Source of the DNA: an uncultured Archangium sp.
Lineage (GTDB): Bacteria; Myxococcota; Myxococcia; Myxococcales; Myxococcaceae
Direction of reading: 5' to 3'
Assembly: GCA_903905455.1 (NCBI GenBank)
Contig: CAIVGN010000098.1
Coordinates: forward strand, 1-64,000
DNA length: 64,000 nucleotides
The notes beneath the pieces are model-generated. The model worked only from the letters and a program-made list of their open reading frames with translations. It made no database searches and was not told the DNA's origin. Numbering within the stretch: the stretch's first letter is position 1; every line of letters begins with the position of its first letter. The translations under genes and the position numbers were made by a program. Positions 7,768-16,884 of the stretch are shown here, piece by piece.

Positions 7768-10302
7768 TTAGAGGACGATCTCCAGCTCCTCGCCGCCGCT
7801 CGCCAGGCGCACCGTCGCCGGCTCGCCCTGCGCGTCACCGACCTCGAGCACCAGGGTGACGACCAGCCCGGGGGACATCGAGCCGTTCGCGGTGGTCATC
7901 GCCAGCACCACCGACACGGTGAGCACCGTGCCATCGCTCAGCTCGAGCTGCGCCTCGGCGCCCGGCTCCCACTGCAGCTGCGAGGTGACGTCGATCTCGA
8001 TGATCAGCCGCTTGCCCTGGCGCCGGACCTTGCCGTTGAGGCGACGGGTCGGCGCCTGGTAGACCTTCTCACTCGGGGCCCTGGCGCCGCCGGTGGGCAA
8101 CATCGGCTTGAGCAGGCGCCGGGCCAGGTCGACCAGCCCTTCCTTCTTCTTCTGCGGCTCGGGCGCGGGGGGCGCCGCGGGCCGGGACGGGGCTCCACGC
8201 GGGGGCGGCGGGGCATCGGCGCTGAACCCCTTGAGCTCGGAGCTGCTGACCTCCTCGCGCAGGGGCTCGCTCTCCCAGTCAGCGTCATCGAGGGCCGGCG
8301 GAGGCACGGCGGCGAAGGAGCCCGTCGCCGACTCCCGGCGCTCCCGCTCGGGGGCCGGCGAGACCATCTTCGCCATCGAGCGACGCATGGCCGGGGCCGG
8401 CGCCGACTGCGACACCGAGGGTGCCTGGCCTCCTGCGCCCATGGTGGCTCCGCTGGGGGCCCGCAAGCCCACGCCCTCGGCCGACAGCCCGTAGGCGAGC
8501 GCCTGGGGCATGGTCTCGGTGCGGCGAGGGGCGCGCGGGTCGACCGTCTGCTTGGTGCTCACCGCCACCCACGAGGTGAGCCGGGTGGAGATCTGGAAGT
8601 CGATGCCCAGGCGCTCGATGCGCGGGTCGGCGTCGGCCTTGCTCTCGCCGGTGGCCACCCCGAGCTCGAGGTCTTCCACCAGCTCGCGGCCGAAGAGCGT
8701 CGCCACCGCGGCGCTGCCCTGGCCGTGCCCAGTCGGGGGCACAGTGAGGCGGTCTTCGACCTCTCCGTCAGCCCCGCGGGAACGGATGATGACCTCGCCT
8801 CCCTCGGGCCGCAGCTTGAGCGACACCAGGGCCGGCGCACCGCCGTAGAGGTCGGGCACCCGCTTCGGGGCCACGCCGAGCACCGCGCTGCCGCTGATCT
8901 CAACGTCGGTCAGCAGCGGCGCGTTGGTGCGCGCCAGCAGGCGGGCGACGAAGGGCTCCGCGTCTTCCCCCAGGCCGATGACCAACTCCACCCCGCGACC
9001 GGCGCGCGCCGCCGGCAGGGTGAGGCTGCGGTTGACGCCGCTGCCCACGCCCACGGTGTGCACCCGCGAGCCCTTCGGGAGCTTGCGGGCGATGGCCTCC
9101 AGCACCTCCGACTCGAAGCCGATGAGCCCGTCGGTGATGAGGATCACCTGGCGCTGGCTCTCGTCGCGCAGCGTGGCGAGCGCCTCGAGAATGCCGGTGC
9201 GCATCTCGGTGCCGCCGCTGGCCCGAAGCCGCGAGAGCCACGACTGCGCGTCCCGGCGGTTCGCCTCGGTGGCCGGCACCGCCCCGCGCTTCCACCGGCG
9301 CGGCGAGTTCGAAAACTCGATGAGCTCGAGCTGGTCACCGTCGGTCAGCGAGTCGACCAGCGCCGAGGTCACCCGGCGGGCCTGGTCGAGCGGCGACCCC
9401 GACATGGAGCCCGAGGTGTCGAGCAGCACGATGAGATCGCGCGCCAGCGGCTTCATCTTCGCCTCGACCGACGGCGGCACCAGCGTCAGCAGCCCGTAGG
9501 CCGCCTCGGAGCTGGGGCCCCCGGCCGGCCGGCTCACGTCGAGCTCGGTGCCGACCTCGAGGCTGGCGACGCGCCATCGAACCACCACGTCGCGGTCGAG
9601 CGAGACGCCGCGCTCGTCGCCGAAGGTCACGTCGGTGCGCCCTTCACCGCGCCCGGAGTGCAGCGGGTGGCTGGGGCTCTCGGGCCGGGCCTGGGCCGGC
9701 AGCCGATCGCGAATGGCCAGCGACAGCGCCAGCTTCACCGGCAGCTCGCCGTCCGCCACGTCGACGGAGACGCGCGCCTGGTCGGCCACGCGGCCCGGCG
9801 CGCCGAGGTACCGGGGCGCGACCACCGTGGGGAAGCGCCACTCCCAGGCGCCGTCGGGCAGCCAGGTGAGCTTCTGGTCCACCTGCACCTCGCAGATCAC
9901 CTGCGTGCGCGGCGGCACGTTGCCGACCTCCTGGGTGAAGAGGCTCGAGCGCTCCTGGTCGAGGATCGCCGCGGTGCGCCCCTCGAGGATCGCGTCTTCG
10001 AAGCGCTGCCGCGCGCGGGCCTTCGCGTCGACCTGGCCCACCACGCGCTCGTCACCGATGCGAAAGGCGAAGCCGCTCACCGCCCCGTCGGCCGGCAAGG
10101 GCAGCGAGTAGGTCACGCGCAGCGGCTCGTCGTGCGGGTTGCGGAAGGTCTGCTCGAGCGTGATGCGGACCAGCCCCCCCTTCGCGTCGGCGGCGAGCGA
10201 GGCGCCGATCAACGGCAGCGCGCGCCCATCGACGGTGACGAGGCGACCACCAGCGGTCTCAGAGGGGCTCGGCGAGGAAGCAGGGCGAGGAGCGAACGAC
10301 AT
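7768..10302 (-). CDS. VIT and von Willebrand factor A domain protein
   Basis: An 844-residue protein with a VIT domain at about residues 20-150 and a VWA domain at about 285-455. The complete metal-ion-dependent adhesion site is visible as DTSGSMSGS at residues 295-303. After the VWA domain come beta-rich segments, a Pro/Ala-rich linker (about 640-740) and a C-terminal beta domain. Known: VIT/VWA proteins bind partners through the metal site, and the bacterial roles are mostly undefined. There is no clear signal peptide. I chose the ATG at 10302 because AAAGGA lies 8 bases before it, whereas the ATG at 10311 overlaps that ribosome binding site. A palindrome lies just upstream. Confidence 0.88.
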   Translation of the reverse strand: MSFAPRPASSPSPSETAGGRLVTVDGRALPLIGASLAADAKGGLVRITLEQTFRNPHDEPLRVTYSLPLPADGAVSGFAFRIGDERVVGQVDAKARARQRFEDAILEGRTAAILDQERSSLFTQEVGNVPPRTQVICEVQVDQKLTWLPDGAWEWRFPTVVAPRYLGAPGRVADQARVSVDVADGELPVKLALSLAIRDRLPAQARPESPSHPLHSGRGEGRTDVTFGDERGVSLDRDVVVRWRVASLEVGTELDVSRPAGGPSSEAAYGLLTLVPPSVEAKMKPLARDLIVLLDTSGSMSGSPLDQARRVTSALVDSLTDGDQLELIEFSNSPRRWKRGAVPATEANRRDAQSWLSRLRASGGTEMRTGILEALATLRDESQRQVILITDGLIGFESEVLEAIARKLPKGSRVHTVGVGSGVNRSLTLPAARAGRGVELVIGLGEDAEPFVARLLARTNAPLLTDVEISGSAVLGVAPKRVPDLYGGAPALVSLKLRPEGGEVIIRSRGADGEVEDRLTVPPTGHGQGSAAVATLFGRELVEDLELGVATGESKADADPRIERLGIDFQISTRLTSWVAVSTKQTVDPRAPRRTETMPQALAYGLSAEGVGLRAPSGATMGAGGQAPSVSQSAPAPAMRRSMAKMVSPAPERERRESATGSFAAVPPPALDDADWESEPLREEVSSSELKGFSADAPPPPRGAPSRPAAPPAPEPQKKKEGLVDLARRLLKPMLPTGGARAPSEKVYQAPTRRLNGKVRRQGKRLIIEIDVTSQLQWEPGAEAQLELSDGTVLTVSVVLAMTTANGSMSPGLVVTLVLEVGDAQGEPATVRLASGGEELEIVL

Positions 10303-10319
10303 GCGGTCCATCCTTTCGT

Positions 10320-10336
10320 GAGGGGTTCAACCCCTC
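10320..10336. promoter_or_regulatory. 17-base perfect palindrome upstream of the VIT/VWA gene
   Basis: GAGGGGTT and AACCCCTC form a perfect inverted repeat around a single C, 18 bases upstream of the preferred ATG at 10302. The loop is too short for an RNA hairpin without opening the ends, so an operator is more likely than a terminator. A related G-rich hairpin sits at 23263-23279. Confidence 0.4.
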
Positions 10337-10411
10337 AACGCGACCGTGTCGATTCTGGTGACAGCGCTCCTTGTCCTTTTCTGAAGTGCCTGATGTTGCT
10401 CGGGAAAGTGG

Positions 10412-11608
10412 CTACTTCCGGAGCAGGGAAATTCCCGGCGGCCCGAGGAGCACCAGGTCCCCGGTGGCGCGGCTGGCCAGGGCCACGGCCGTGCTGGGCA
10501 CTTCGACCACGTCCCACTTTCCACCTTCGAGCTGCCGGTAGAGGTGCGCGCTCGAGAGCGCGAACCGCTCGGCCATGCCCGGCACCTCGGCGATGGCGCG
10601 CACCGGCTCGGGGAGGAGGGTGGTGCGCCAGCCGGGGCTGGGCCCCTGCACCAGGATGCCGATGCTGGAGCCGGTGCCCATGCGCTCGCCGCCCAGCCAG
10701 ATGCCGTCGGCGCCCGTCTGCGCGAAGAAGAACCGGCCCTGGGCCGGGAGCGGCACGCTCAGCCACTGGCCGGCGCTGAAGTGCGCGAGCACGGCGTCGC
10801 CCGTCGCCCACAGCTCGCCGTCCTGCCGGGCGAGCGAGAGCACCGGGGTGCGCAGGTCGAGCACGGGCTCGAAGCCTCCGAGGCGTTGATCGAAGAGCAT
10901 GCCCGTCGCCGACCCGAGGTGCAGCGCGCCGTGCGCGTCGACGGCCACGGCGGTGAAGTCGGCGCCCTCGACGGTGGTGAGCATGAAGCGCTCGCCCGAC
11001 CACTCGAGCACCGTCCCGTCGTCACCGACCACCACCGGAGCGCCCGTGGCGCTGAAGGCCACCCCGCGCAGCGTCGAGACCACGCCCGAAGAGACGTTCA
11101 CCCAGGTGCGACCGACGAGGTGCAGCACCGTGCCGCGTTCGCCCACGGCCCAGGCGCTGCCATCGGGCGCCGCACCCAGCGCCAGCAACCGCGCGCTGGT
11201 CATGGTGGGCACGACTTCCCAGCTCACCGGCACCGGGGCCACGGGGTCGACGCCCACGACCAACGTCGTGGCGTGCAGATCGGACCACTCGACCGAGAGG
11301 CGGATCGGCCCGAGGCACGCCGCTTCTTCGGTGGGCGAACACGCATAGGTCGCGGTGACGAAGCCATCCGCGAGGACTTCCTGGTCACCGCCGATGAAAT
11401 GACCGACGGGAGCGGTGAGGTGAACCACACCCCCGCCCGGAGATTCACCCGCCTCCCACGCCCGGATCTTCACGACCACCCGCTCCACCCGACCATCGAA
11501 GCTCGCCCGATCAGGGGAGATGCTGAGGGCAGGTTCGACGACGGGGGCCCCACAAGCGCTGACGATCACTGCGAGCGCGCTGCTGGCGACAAGCCTTGCT
11601 GCATTCAT
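10412..11608 (-). CDS. Lipoprotein with beta-propeller-like repeats
   Basis: A 398-residue protein with a lipoprotein signal, residues 1-19, ending VSAC with the lipidated Cys19, so it is probably anchored to a membrane. After a beta-sandwich-like N-terminal part (about 25-120), the chain has repeated segments such as GSAWAVGERGTVLHL, GAPVVVGDDGTVLEW and GELWATGDAVLAHF. These resemble blades of a YCF48-like beta propeller. The function is unknown; a scaffold or sensor role is inference. The start is fixed by AGGAGG six bases before the ATG at 11608; a GTG directly ahead of it is less likely. Confidence 0.8.
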   Translation of the reverse strand: MNAARLVASSALAVIVSACGAPVVEPALSISPDRASFDGRVERVVVKIRAWEAGESPGGGVVHLTAPVGHFIGGDQEVLADGFVTATYACSPTEEAACLGPIRLSVEWSDLHATTLVVGVDPVAPVPVSWEVVPTMTSARLLALGAAPDGSAWAVGERGTVLHLVGRTWVNVSSGVVSTLRGVAFSATGAPVVVGDDGTVLEWSGERFMLTTVEGADFTAVAVDAHGALHLGSATGMLFDQRLGGFEPVLDLRTPVLSLARQDGELWATGDAVLAHFSAGQWLSVPLPAQGRFFFAQTGADGIWLGGERMGTGSSIGILVQGPSPGWRTTLLPEPVRAIAEVPGMAERFALSSAHLYRQLEGGKWDVVEVPSTAVALASRATGDLVLLGPPGISLLRK

Positions 11609-11671
11609 CACACACCTCCTGACGGCCGATTCTGCCGACCCGAAAGTGCATCGTCGGTGCCACCGCTGGAT

Positions 11672-12058
11672 TCAGCGCAGGCCGACCTCGATCGTGAAGT
11701 GGAACGGCGGCACCGTGTCGTGGCCGTAGCAGACCACCTGGTAGCTGGTTCCCACCTCGGTCTCGGGCGCCACCTCGAAGCGGTACGTCAGGTAGTCCTC
11801 GCCGCGTTTGAGCGCCGCCCGCAGCCCGGGGCTGTACGAGATGCGACCGACGCCCGCGCCACCGCGGCTGTCGGCCACCACGTCGAGCGTTCCGCCTGCG
11901 GCCAGCCGCACCGTCTGCTCGTGGAGCACCGCGGCCGGGTTCGCCGAGTGTCCATGCAAGCGCATGTACTCGAGGGCGCTGCCGGCTTCGGTGGTGGGGA
12001 GCCCGAACGCGGGCTTCTGAATGAAGAACTGCCGACGGAAGAGCGGGGCCTGCTTCAT
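11672..12058 (-). CDS. Small protein of unknown function
   Basis: A 128-residue protein beginning MKQAPLFRRQ, with no signal peptide, membrane segment or recognised motif. The sequence looks like a compact beta-rich fold (GTLDVVADSRGG, YLTYRFEVAPETEVG). The first 30 residues contain aromatic and basic residues. A purine-rich stretch lies before the ATG. It lies 63 bases upstream of the lipoprotein gene on the same strand and could share its transcript. Confidence 0.65.
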   Translation of the reverse strand: MKQAPLFRRQFFIQKPAFGLPTTEAGSALEYMRLHGHSANPAAVLHEQTVRLAAGGTLDVVADSRGGAGVGRISYSPGLRAALKRGEDYLTYRFEVAPETEVGTSYQVVCYGHDTVPPFHFTIEVGLR

Positions 12059-12129
12059 GGGGAAGTCCTCACGAGTTGAAGAAGCAGGGAAAAGGTTAAC
12101 GACGTGAATCGTAGCTGTCGCCGAGTCAT

Positions 12130-12152
12130 GGGCGACATGGGCTGCGTCGCCC
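12130..12152. other. Inverted repeat in the 12059-12224 gap
   Basis: GGGCGAC and GTCGCCC form a 7-base-pair stem with a 9-base loop. It lies downstream of the cNMP-binding/DUF1003 gene and upstream of the 128-residue gene, both on the minus strand. There is no U-run on either side, so it is at best a weak or factor-dependent terminator. Nothing else is apparent in this 166-base gap. Confidence 0.3.
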
Positions 12153-12224
12153 CACCGGCGAACCGCCCGAGAGGGCAGGGCGTGAGAGCTGATGTGGTCG
12201 TCGATGACTGCGTCGAACCGCGGG

Positions 12225-13085
12225 TCAGCTCTGACCAGTCGTCGGGCGTTGACCCACCTGCTTCTCGAGCGTGACCAGCCTGGCGAGCAGCCGGTCGCTC
12301 AGGGCGTCGACCTTCACGTGGAGCTGCGTGACCTCGAGGCCCGCGCGGATGTTGGCCTCGTATTCCACGTCGGAGCGGATGCGCTCCTTCTCGGACGAGC
12401 GGTTCTGGCTGATGAGCACCATGCACGAGAGGAAGATGGCCTCGAGCGAGACGATCATGGTCAGCAGCCCGAAGGGGAAGGGGTCGAAGGGTTCGCCGGG
12501 AAACAGGCGCACGTTGAGCCCGATCCACACCGCGAACCAGGCGGCGTGCACCAGCAAGAAGCTGAAGCGGCCCGAGAAGTCGGCGGCCGTGTCCGCGATG
12601 CGCTGGATCATCGTCAGCCGCTCTTCGACCACCTCGTTGGGGGAGCCCCGGGGCCGCACGCCCAGCAGCCGGTCGGCCTCGCGCAGCCGCCGCCCGATGA
12701 CCGCCAGCACGTCCATCGCGGCCGTGGGGTGACGCGCGAAGAGCTGCTCGAGGTCCCCGCGATCGACCCGCAGCGCCCGGGTGTGCACCAGGGCCTGGGC
12801 CGAGGCGCTGCGCGACTCGCCGTCGAGCAAGGAGAGCTCGCCAAAGAACTCCCCCGCCTTCACCGTCTCGAAGACGATGCGCGCGCCCATGGTGTCTTCG
12901 AGGAACACCTCGACCTCGCCCGCGGCCACGATGAAGATCGCGCCGCCGGGGTCGGTGCGGCGAAAGATCAACTGACCGGGCTGGAACTCGACCTCGTCGA
13001 GCTGCGACGCCAGCAACTGCCGCTCTTCATCGTTGAAGCGTTCGAACAGCGGGACTGCGGCGAGCAACTGGGTGTCAGCGGGCAT
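12225..13085 (-). CDS. Cyclic nucleotide-binding domain fused to DUF1003 membrane protein
   Basis: A 286-residue fusion. Residues about 8-125 form a cyclic nucleotide-binding (CRP-like) domain with FQPGQLIFRRTDPGGAIFIV and the phosphate-cassette-like GEFFGELSLLDGESRSASA. Residues about 150-286 match DUF1003, with two membrane segments (about 175-193 and 205-228), the signature LEAIFLSCMVLISQNR, and a C-terminal coiled coil. A ligand-responsive membrane protein is inferred; the ligand is unknown. There is no DNA-binding helix-turn-helix, so it is not a CRP transcription factor. It is divergent from the HPt gene. Confidence 0.88.
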   Translation of the reverse strand: MPADTQLLAAVPLFERFNDEERQLLASQLDEVEFQPGQLIFRRTDPGGAIFIVAAGEVEVFLEDTMGARIVFETVKAGEFFGELSLLDGESRSASAQALVHTRALRVDRGDLEQLFARHPTAAMDVLAVIGRRLREADRLLGVRPRGSPNEVVEERLTMIQRIADTAADFSGRFSFLLVHAAWFAVWIGLNVRLFPGEPFDPFPFGLLTMIVSLEAIFLSCMVLISQNRSSEKERIRSDVEYEANIRAGLEVTQLHVKVDALSDRLLARLVTLEKQVGQRPTTGQS

Positions 13086-13235
13086 CGGCCGTGGGTTTCA
13101 CCCTGCTGCGGCGCGTCAGGCAACACCTTCCGGGCTTGCCCCTTGCACATGAGGCCGCGGGATGTTCGCCTCCCTCATGAGAGGGTGGGTCATCGGTGTC
13201 GGGGCGGGTCACGCGCGCCTCAGGAGGGTGTTGTG

Positions 13236-13574
13236 ATGGAACCGCTGGACTGGAGTTCGCTTCGGGAAAACTGCGCGGGCGATGAGTCCCTCGTCAACGA
13301 GGTGCTGGACCTGTTCCACAAGGAGGCCGCAGGGCTCCTCCACGACGTGCGCGTGGCCGCGGCCTCGCGTGACGGGCAGGCGCTCAAGCGCGCCGCGCAC
13401 CGGCTCAAGGGGGCGTTGGTGAGCCTCGGCGCGCGCCCGTCGGTCGAGGTGGCGCGGGCCCTCGAGCTGGCAGGCAACGGCAACGAGCTGTCGGGCGTCG
13501 ACGCGCTCTTCGGCCAGCTCGAGGTCGAGATGGGCCGCCTCGTGGCGGTGATCGCCGTGCCGCGCGCTGCCTGA
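13236..13574 (+). CDS. Orphan HPt (histidine phosphotransfer) domain protein
   Basis: A 112-residue single-domain HPt protein: a helical bundle carrying AHRLKGAL, with the phosphoaccepting His55. Such proteins shuttle phosphoryl groups between receiver domains in multistep His-Asp relays. It stands alone, with no kinase or receiver gene next to it, so its partners are elsewhere. The ATG at 13236 is set by a strong AGGAGG at 13222-13227. Its stop directly abuts the stop of the convergent ABC transporter gene. Confidence 0.88.
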   Translation: MEPLDWSSLRENCAGDESLVNEVLDLFHKEAAGLLHDVRVAAASRDGQALKRAAHRLKGALVSLGARPSVEVARALELAGNGNELSGVDALFGQLEVEMGRLVAVIAVPRAA

Positions 13575-15368
13575 TCAGGCGGCGAACTGTCGCTCCACCA
13601 GCCGTCGGTAGAGCCCCTCTTCGCCCACCAGGCTGGAGTGGGTCCCCGACTGCACGATGGCGCCGCCTTCGAGCACCACCACCCGGGCGGCGTCCTTCAC
13701 CGTCGAGAGGCGGTGGGCGATGACCAGCGTGGTGCGGCCCTTCATCAAGCGCTCGAGGGCCTCGCGCACCAGGTATTCGCTCTCGGCGTCGAGCGCGCTG
13801 GTGGCCTCGTCGAGGATCAGCACGCGCGGATCCTTGAGAATCGCCCGGGCGATGGCCACGCGCTGCTTCTGCCCGCCGGAGAGCTGGATGCCGCGCTCGC
13901 CGACCAGCGTCTGGTAGCCCTCGGGGAAGGTGGAGATGAAGGCGTGGGCGTTGGCGAGCCGCGCCGCCGCCTCGACCTCGGCGTCGGTGGCCGCCGGCCG
14001 GCCGTAGCGGATGTTCTCCGCGATGCTCGTCGAGAAGAGCAGGGGCTCCTGGGCCACCACGCCGACCTGGCGTCGCAGCCACTGGGCGTCGAGTTCCCCG
14101 TAGGGCACTCCGTCGAGGGTCATGCGGCCCACCGCGGGGTCGTAGAGGCGGTAGAGCATGGAGGCGATGGTCGACTTGCCGGCGCCTGACGGGCCGACCA
14201 CCGCGACCACCTCGCCGGGATCGAGGGCGAGCGAGAAGTGCTTGAGCACCAGGGTGTCGGGCCGCGTGGGGTAGGCGAAGGACACGTCTTCGAAGGCGAC
14301 GCGGCCGGCGACCTTCTCGAGCTCCCGGCCTCCCGAGTCGGGGATCTGCGGGGGGCGGTGGAGCAGGTCGAAGACGCGCTCGGCGGCGCCGGCGGCCCGC
14401 TGGAGATCCGTCCACAGCTCGGCCAGCGCGGCGAGGCCGGCGGCCATCTGCATGGTGTTGAAGAGGAACGAGACCAGGCTGCCGGGCGAGAGCTCTTCCG
14501 CCGCGACCATGCGCGCGCCGTACCAGAAGACGGTGACGCCGGCGGCGAAGGTCGCGAAGAACGCCACGCCGAAGAAGGTGGCCGAGAGGTTGATGCGCTT
14601 GAAGGCGAGCTGCAGCGACGCCTCGATGGCATCCCGGTAGCGGACCACTTCCTTCTTCTCGGCCGCGAAGCTGCGCACGGTGCGAATGCCGCCCAGCGAC
14701 TCCACGGCCACCTCGCTGGCCTTGGCCAGGGCGTCCTGGGACTCCTTCGAGAGCCGGCGCACCCGCTTGCCGATGATCACCGCGGTCAGCGCCACCGGGG
14801 GCACCACGCCGAGCATCATGAAGGTCAGCTTCGACGAGGTGATGAGCAGCATCACCAGCGAGCCGCCGGCGATGGTCAGGTTGCGCAGCATCATGCTCAG
14901 GTTCGCGGTGACGGTCGTCTGCAGCACCGAGGCGTCGGACGAGAGGCGGCTCGAGAGATCGCCCGTCTTCTGGGTGTCGAAGAAGCCGATCTCCTGGCTC
15001 ATCAACGAGGCGTAGAGGTCGCCGCGCAGGCGGCTGACGATGCGCTCACCGGAGCGGCTGAAGAGCAGGAAGCGCAACGCCGAGGCCAGCGCGGTCACCG
15101 CGAAGATGCCCACCAGCATCACCGCCATCTGGTCCACGCGGTCCAGGTCGACCTTGCCTGCCTTCACCCCGAGGATCGACTCGTCGAAGAGCGCGCCGAT
15201 GGCGCGGGGAAAGGCGAGGTTGCCGGCCGCGCTGCCCAGGAGGAACACCGTGCCCAGGGCCAGCGGCCAGCGCTCGGGCCAGGCCAGGGAATAGAGCCGC
15301 TTGAGGGTCACACCCAGCGGGGGGCGCTTTTCGTCCTTCTTCTTCGTCTTCTCGGGCGTCGGGGACAC
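13575..15368 (-). CDS. ABC exporter half-transporter (MsbA/LmrA-like, fused membrane and ATPase domains)
   Basis: A 597-residue half-transporter. The N-terminal membrane domain (about residues 25-315) has six hydrophobic segments. The C-terminal ATPase has the Walker A GPSGAGKST, the ABC signature LSGGQKQR, the Walker B VLILDEATSALDAES and a switch histidine in VIAHRLSTV. It would act as a homodimer in the inner membrane, exporting lipids, drugs or peptides; the substrate cannot be told. The Lys-rich N-terminus (KTKKKDEKRPP) is cytoplasmic. It is divergent from the first PilT-like gene 112 bases away. Confidence 0.92.
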   Translation of the reverse strand: MSPTPEKTKKKDEKRPPLGVTLKRLYSLAWPERWPLALGTVFLLGSAAGNLAFPRAIGALFDESILGVKAGKVDLDRVDQMAVMLVGIFAVTALASALRFLLFSRSGERIVSRLRGDLYASLMSQEIGFFDTQKTGDLSSRLSSDASVLQTTVTANLSMMLRNLTIAGGSLVMLLITSSKLTFMMLGVVPPVALTAVIIGKRVRRLSKESQDALAKASEVAVESLGGIRTVRSFAAEKKEVVRYRDAIEASLQLAFKRINLSATFFGVAFFATFAAGVTVFWYGARMVAAEELSPGSLVSFLFNTMQMAAGLAALAELWTDLQRAAGAAERVFDLLHRPPQIPDSGGRELEKVAGRVAFEDVSFAYPTRPDTLVLKHFSLALDPGEVVAVVGPSGAGKSTIASMLYRLYDPAVGRMTLDGVPYGELDAQWLRRQVGVVAQEPLLFSTSIAENIRYGRPAATDAEVEAAARLANAHAFISTFPEGYQTLVGERGIQLSGGQKQRVAIARAILKDPRVLILDEATSALDAESEYLVREALERLMKGRTTLVIAHRLSTVKDAARVVVLEGGAIVQSGTHSSLVGEEGLYRRLVERQFAA

Positions 15369-15480
15369 GCGCTCACCCTAACCACAGGTACGTGCACGCA
15401 CACACCTCTTCACCCTTCTTCAAGGTTGGCGCTGAAATGTCCGCGCCGGGGAGAGGCGCGCGGGTAGCATCGCGGTCCGC

Positions 15481-16875
15481 ATGTTGTCTCAGGAAGACGC
15501 CCTCCTCGGTCGCATCGCTCTCCACTACAAGCTCGTCACGCAAGAGACGTTGACGGCGGGCAGCCAACGGCAAACGGTGCTGACGCCTCCGCGCACGCTC
15601 GGGGAGGTGCTCCTCGAGATGAAGGTGATCAGCGCGGAGCAGCTGACCTGGCTCAAGCAGGCCCAGGCCCAGTACCTCGCCAAGCAGGCGGGGGCGCCCG
15701 CGCCGGCCCCCGGGCAGGCGGCGGTGGCGGCCCCGTTGCCCTCGGCGCCGCGACCGCAGGGCCACGCGGTGAACCTGCCGGTCTCGGCCCCGGCGCCCGC
15801 GCAGATCCCCTCCGCGCCGCTGCGGCCCAACACCGTCACGCTGCACGACGTGCTGGCCAAGGCCGTGGAGTCGCGCGCCAGCGACGTGCACATCCACTCC
15901 GGCGCGCCCATGCAGATGCGCGTGGGCGGGGTGCTCAAGGAGCTCAAGCTCGGCCAGTTCACCGGCGAGGAGGTGGAGAAGCTCATCCGCCAGGGGCTGA
16001 CCGCCGACGAGCAGAAGATCCTCGACGAGCGCCTCGACTACGACGCGGCGCTGATCATCCCCGGGCTGGGGCGGTTCCGCGCCAGCTTCTACAAGCAGCA
16101 GCGCGGCTTCGACGCCGTGTTCCGCCCCATTCCGGCCAAGCCGCCGTCGCTCGCCGAGCTGGGGTTGCCCAGCTCGCTCTCGAAGCTCGCCGACTTTCAC
16201 CAGGGGCTGGTGCTGTTCACCGGGCCGGCCGGCTCGGGCAAGTCGTCGACGCTCGCGGCCATCGTCAACATGCTCAACGAGTCTCGACAGGACCACATCA
16301 TCACCGTCGAAGACCCCATCGAGTACGTCTTCGAGAAGAAGAAGTGCGTGGTGAACCAGCGGCAGGCGGGCAAGCACACCCAGTCCTTCGCCAACGCCTT
16401 GCGCGCCGCCCTGCGTGAAGACCCGGACATCATCGTCATCGGCGAACTGCGCGACCTCGAGACCATCCAGCTGGCGATCACCGCGGCCGAGACGGGTCAC
16501 CTGGTGCTGGGCACGCTGCACACCAACAACGCGATCCGCACCATCAACCGCGTGCTCGACGTGTTCCCGCCCAAGCAGCAGTCGCAGATCCGCGCCATGG
16601 TGTCCGAGTCGCTGCGGGCCATCGTCTCGCAGCGCCTCATCCCCACGGCCGACGGTCAGCGGCGGCTCCCGGCGCTCGAGGTGCTGTACTTGAAGCCCTC
16701 GGTCTCGAACCTCATTCGCGAAGAGAAGACCTTCCAGATTCGCTCGGTGATGCAGACCGGCAAGTCCGAGGGCATGACGCTGCTCGACGACTCCATCGCA
16801 GATCTCGTGAAGACGGGGCAGGTCACCAAGGAGACCGCGCGCCGCTTCGCTGAAGACCCCAAACGCTTCGCCTGA
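15481..16875 (+). CDS. PilT/PilU-like type IV pilus retraction ATPase with N-terminal extension
   Basis: A 464-residue ATPase. Residues 1-70 form an extra helical domain (RIALHYKLVTQETL and GEVLLEMKVISAEQLTWLKQ, two MshEN-like repeats), then an Ala/Pro-rich linker (71-110). The PilT core follows: SDVHIH at about 134-139, Walker A GPAGSGKSS at 248-256, Walker B DPDIIVIGELRD, and the His box GTLHTNNA. PilT motors depolymerise type IV pili from the inner membrane. The standard PilT length is about 345-380, so the N-terminal 110 residues are additional. The second PilT paralogue begins 10 bases after the stop; the two form one operon. Confidence 0.9.
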   Translation: MLSQEDALLGRIALHYKLVTQETLTAGSQRQTVLTPPRTLGEVLLEMKVISAEQLTWLKQAQAQYLAKQAGAPAPAPGQAAVAAPLPSAPRPQGHAVNLPVSAPAPAQIPSAPLRPNTVTLHDVLAKAVESRASDVHIHSGAPMQMRVGGVLKELKLGQFTGEEVEKLIRQGLTADEQKILDERLDYDAALIIPGLGRFRASFYKQQRGFDAVFRPIPAKPPSLAELGLPSSLSKLADFHQGLVLFTGPAGSGKSSTLAAIVNMLNESRQDHIITVEDPIEYVFEKKKCVVNQRQAGKHTQSFANALRAALREDPDIIVIGELRDLETIQLAITAAETGHLVLGTLHTNNAIRTINRVLDVFPPKQQSQIRAMVSESLRAIVSQRLIPTADGQRRLPALEVLYLKPSVSNLIREEKTFQIRSVMQTGKSEGMTLLDDSIADLVKTGQVTKETARRFAEDPKRFA

Positions 16876-16884
16876 GTCCACGCC

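Noticed and set aside
12055-12528. 157-codon minus-strand frame in the 12.1-12.5 kb region
   Set aside because: It overlaps the DUF1003 gene on the same strand in another frame and has an Arg/His/Pro-rich composition typical of shadow frames.
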